From: an uncultured Brachyspira sp.
GTDB taxonomy: Bacteria > Spirochaetota > Brachyspiria > Brachyspirales > Brachyspiraceae
Reading direction: 5' to 3'
Length of the DNA stretch: 8,291 bases
NCBI RefSeq assembly: GCF_910578695.1
Contig: NZ_CAJTQJ010000029.1
Coordinates: 1-8,291 of the forward strand
A model generated the notes under the pieces. That model ran no database searches. It was not told the origin of the DNA and saw nothing but the letters and a program-made list of their open reading frames with translations. Below, one piece after another: positions 6,216 to 8,291 of the stretch. How positions within the stretch are numbered: position 1 is the first letter of the stretch; each line of letters starts with the position of its first letter. The translations under genes and the position numbers were made by a program.

Positions 6216-6839
6216 CTATCCCTCTATTTCATTAATTCTATTCATAATATTAATATAATTAACATCATTTACGCTTTTTACTATTAAAATATGAGCACCA
6301 GAAGCTTTGGCTGCATTTATTCCATTTTCATTATCTTCTAAAACCAAACATTCTTCAGGATATAATTTTAACATACTAATAGCTTTATTATATATTTCAG
6401 GGTCAGGTTTTGGATTTATAACATCCTCATTATTCAATTTAATATCAAAATATTCATACAAAAAAGACATTTTCATCATAATATCAACTGTTTTTTTTAT
6501 AGAATTAGAACATAAACCTAATTTATAATTGTTTGCTTTTAATTTTGATAATGCATATTCATGATTGAATTTTGGTCTGCAGTAATTTTGTACTATATTC
6601 ATAGTATATTGCTGTTTCATTTCATTAATAAAAGAATGTAAATATTTAGGCAAGCCTTTTTCTAAAGTAAGTCTTTCTAATTTTACTTTTGTTGGAAGAC
6701 CGTCGTATGATAATAAATGTTCATATCTGCTAATATCATATCCGAATAATCCTAAAGATTTATTTAAAGCTTCATAATGCCAGTCTTTTGCATCTATTAG
6801 AACACCATCCATATCAAATAATATAGCTTTTATTTTCAT
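6216..6839 (-). CDS. HAD-superfamily phosphatase/phosphomutase (subfamily I, beta-phosphoglucomutase-like)
   Basis: A 207-residue haloacid-dehalogenase-type hydrolase, probably acting on a small phosphorylated metabolite. All four motifs are visible: the nucleophile motif FDMDGVL (Asp9, Asp11), Ser111 in LCSNS, Lys144 in NPKPDPE, and the acidic pair Glu168-Asp169 in VLEDNENG. Residues 17-80 form a helical cap, and DAKDWHYEAL (16-25) recalls beta-phosphoglucomutase-like members. The start at ATG 6839 is chosen over an upstream in-frame one (6872) because AGGA (6848-6851) is 8 nt before it, the protein then begins directly with the conserved strand MKIKAILFDMDG, and the overlap with the preceding gene disappears (gap 10 nt). 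Placed between a GDPD-like enzyme and a nucleotidyltransferase-like protein, it probably trims or isomerises the phosphate on the pathway intermediate. Confidence 0.85.
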   Translation of the reverse strand: MKIKAILFDMDGVLIDAKDWHYEALNKSLGLFGYDISRYEHLLSYDGLPTKVKLERLTLEKGLPKYLHSFINEMKQQYTMNIVQNYCRPKFNHEYALSKLKANNYKLGLCSNSIKKTVDIMMKMSFLYEYFDIKLNNEDVINPKPDPEIYNKAISMLKLYPEECLVLEDNENGINAAKASGAHILIVKSVNDVNYINIMNRINEIEG

Positions 6840-6849
6840 AATACATATC

Positions 6850-7470
6850 CTAATTAAAAAAATTGATAGCATCTTTAGGCTTATCAGTACATAAAATTAA
6901 TTTATCGCTATTGATGTTTTTTGATTTTTTTATAATATCCCATTGATTTTTTGTACATCTTTGATGTAAATCAGAAGATACTATACAAACTTTTTTATTA
7001 TTATTAATATACTCATCTATCAGCGATGCATTGTACCAATCTGAATAAAAGCAATCAAGCCATATACCATCACATTTATCTATGAGAACAGGTTTAGTTA
7101 ATATATCGCTTAGACCTGTAAATATTTTCATTTCCTGCTTTATCTGATATACCAAATCAGGTATGGACATATCAAAAGTAAAATAATTAGTATGATTGTA
7201 TTTATTTAATAATTTTTTTATTTCATCGGATATTCCGTCTGCCTTTATATTTAAAGCAAGCAGTAAATTCCTGCCATCCATAATCTGCAAAACATCTTCA
7301 AATGTAATTTCTCCGCCCTTTGGCATATCATGAGAAATAACTATTTGACCAAGAGAATCTCTTAAATCTGTTTCAGTTCCTATTCCTAAATTAAATGATT
7401 CTATAAAAGCTTTTTTTGTATTTTTTTCTTTAGCACTTTGCCACAAACCTCTATGAGATAAAATAATCAT
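6850..7470 (-). CDS. GDPD-family phosphodiesterase (glycerophosphodiester phosphodiesterase-like)
   Basis: A 206-residue TIM-barrel enzyme of the GDPD/PI-PLC superfamily, which cleaves phosphodiesters such as glycerophosphodiesters. The catalytic set is intact: His6-Arg7 in SHRGLW, Glu33 and Asp35 in GTETDLRDS, His47-Asp48 in ISHDMP, and Lys76 in LALNIKADG. There is no signal peptide, so it acts in the cytoplasm. It is shorter than typical GDPD enzymes (about 240-250), with an abbreviated second half. The ATG overlaps the stop of the first nucleotidyltransferase (ATGA, 7467-7470), with GGAG (7479-7482) 8 nt upstream, and the HAD gene follows 10 nt after its stop. Its place inside a sugar-nucleotide operon suggests a biosynthetic or editing role on an activated or phosphodiester-linked intermediate rather than lipid turnover; this is an inference. 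Confidence 0.82.
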   Translation of the reverse strand: MIILSHRGLWQSAKEKNTKKAFIESFNLGIGTETDLRDSLGQIVISHDMPKGGEITFEDVLQIMDGRNLLLALNIKADGISDEIKKLLNKYNHTNYFTFDMSIPDLVYQIKQEMKIFTGLSDILTKPVLIDKCDGIWLDCFYSDWYNASLIDEYINNNKKVCIVSSDLHQRCTKNQWDIIKKSKNINSDKLILCTDKPKDAINFFN

Positions 7471-8213
7471 TTTATTTTCTCCGATACAGCATTATTTAAA
7501 AACAATTCAAGATCATTTGGAGTTCCTAAACCATACATACCATTAGACTCTTCTCCTATATTATATATACCAATTTTCAATCCATCTTTAATTAAATAAT
7601 TATAGGCTGGGCATGTATAAAATTCACCATTAACCCTAATATTTTCAGATATCATTTTTTTTGCCGCATTTACTAAATATCTGCCATACTTAAAATTATA
7701 TATACCAACAGTAGCTTCATTTGAAATAACTTTTTTTTCAGCTGTTTCAATAACTAAGTTATTTTCATCTGTTTTTACAAAAGACCATTTAGGATCATTA
7801 GCTGTCATTGTCATAATTAGTCCGTCAAATTCATTTATTTTCATATATTCTAAATAATTATTGATATCAAAATCTATATACTGATCCGAATTAGCTGTCA
7901 TCAAAGGTTCATCATTATCTATGAATCTGATTGATTCTAAAACAGTAGATAATTGTCCTTCAGTTATATGATTTATACCTATGATTTCAGCATTTTTAGT
8001 AAAAGAAACTAATTTATCTTTTAATTTATATTTTTTTATATGTTCTTCTTGACAAATAAAAATAAATCTATGATGCATTTTTGGGGTTAAATTGTTAACT
8101 ACTATTTCTATCATAGTTTTATTAAATATTTGTATTAAAGGCTTTGGATCTTTATAACCAGCTTCTAAAAATCTGCTTCCGCGTCCTGCCATTGGTATAA
8201 CTATATTAAGCAT
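7467..8213 (-). CDS. Sugar-phosphate (or polyol-phosphate) nucleotidyltransferase
   Basis: A 248-residue cytoplasmic enzyme that should join a nucleoside triphosphate to a phosphorylated sugar or small alcohol to make an NDP-activated donor. The family signature is complete: MAGRGSRF (8-15), Lys24 in PKPLI, NSDQ (108-111) with metal-binding Asp110, EKK (159-161), and the C-terminal GTPNDL (230-235). It lacks the left-handed beta-helix of GlmU-type enzymes. The nucleotide and sugar specificity cannot be told from these motifs. It is the first visible gene of the six-gene operon, with GAGG 6-7 nt before the ATG. A paralogue without the nucleotide signature lies three genes on. The 8-A run at 7731-7738 is inside its coding sequence. 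Confidence 0.88.
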   Translation of the reverse strand: MLNIVIPMAGRGSRFLEAGYKDPKPLIQIFNKTMIEIVVNNLTPKMHHRFIFICQEEHIKKYKLKDKLVSFTKNAEIIGINHITEGQLSTVLESIRFIDNDEPLMTANSDQYIDFDINNYLEYMKINEFDGLIMTMTANDPKWSFVKTDENNLVIETAEKKVISNEATVGIYNFKYGRYLVNAAKKMISENIRVNGEFYTCPAYNYLIKDGLKIGIYNIGEESNGMYGLGTPNDLELFLNNAVSEKIK

Positions 8214-8276
8214 TTTAATACCTCATAATTAACATAATGTATGAAACTTAGTAAAGCTATACTGATATTATGGCTA

Positions 8277-8282
8277 ATTATA
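8277..8282 (-). promoter_or_regulatory. Possible -10 element for the glycan operon
   Basis: TATAAT on the minus strand lies about 64 nt upstream of the first operon gene. The -35 region would be just beyond the right edge of the window, so this cannot be confirmed, and TATAAT is expected by chance in such AT-rich DNA. The operon could equally begin further right. Confidence 0.25.
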
Positions 8283-8291
8283 TAATAGTAT

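Noticed and set aside
6307..6528. Plus-strand 73-residue frame
   Set aside because: It lies antisense within the HAD gene, over its conserved motifs.
6840..6872. Upstream in-frame ATG extending the HAD gene by 11 residues
   Set aside because: It would overlap the preceding gene by 23 bases, adds a non-conserved hydrophobic stretch, and the AGGA site fits ATG 6839 instead.
8199..8291. Open minus-strand frame entering from the right edge and ending just inside the first operon gene (TAG at 8199-8201)
   Set aside because: About 30 residues without a stop, hydrophobic, could be the tail of an upstream membrane protein, but this length is common by chance and it has no recognisable motif.

Overview
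The window is very AT-rich and tightly packed. It looks like a chromosomal segment of a spirochaete, most likely Brachyspira. This rests on base composition, a CheX-type chemotaxis phosphatase, an HD-GYP protein and a sugar-nucleotide style surface-polysaccharide operon; it is an inference, because no rRNA or other phylogenetic marker is present. I see no tRNA, rRNA, CRISPR array, transposase or phage gene.

Left part (1-1824, minus strand): a two-gene unit. It begins with a small single-pass membrane protein carrying a ComEA-type SLBB (beta-grasp) domain. Two bases later comes a very acidic, repeat-rich, probably disordered protein that starts at GTG (1504) and runs off the left edge. At least 501 residues are visible without a stop. 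Repeats of 55 to 67 bases are identical between copies, which points to recent duplication or ongoing recombination. A good sigma-70-like promoter (TTGACT-17 nt-TATCAT) precedes the unit.

Middle (1825-3997): a 219-bp divergent intergenic region, then a plus-strand pair, cheX and a small membrane-anchored protein of unknown function. This pair converges end to end with a minus-strand HD-GYP gene with no base between the stop codons. The HD-GYP protein has an Asn where the family normally has its last metal-binding Asp, and a C7 tract inside the gene.

Right part (4226-8213, minus strand): a six-gene operon in the order nucleotidyltransferase, GDPD-family phosphodiesterase, HAD phosphatase, a second and degenerate nucleotidyltransferase, a cupin, and a glycosyltransferase-like protein. 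Two junctions are ATGA overlaps and the others are 6 to 23 bp apart. The likely theme is making, remodelling and attaching an NDP-activated small phosphorylated group (sugar or polyol) to a surface glycan. The substrate cannot be read from sequence. This gene set, with an apparently signature-less nucleotidyltransferase paralogue beside an intact one, is the best candidate here for an undescribed pathway.
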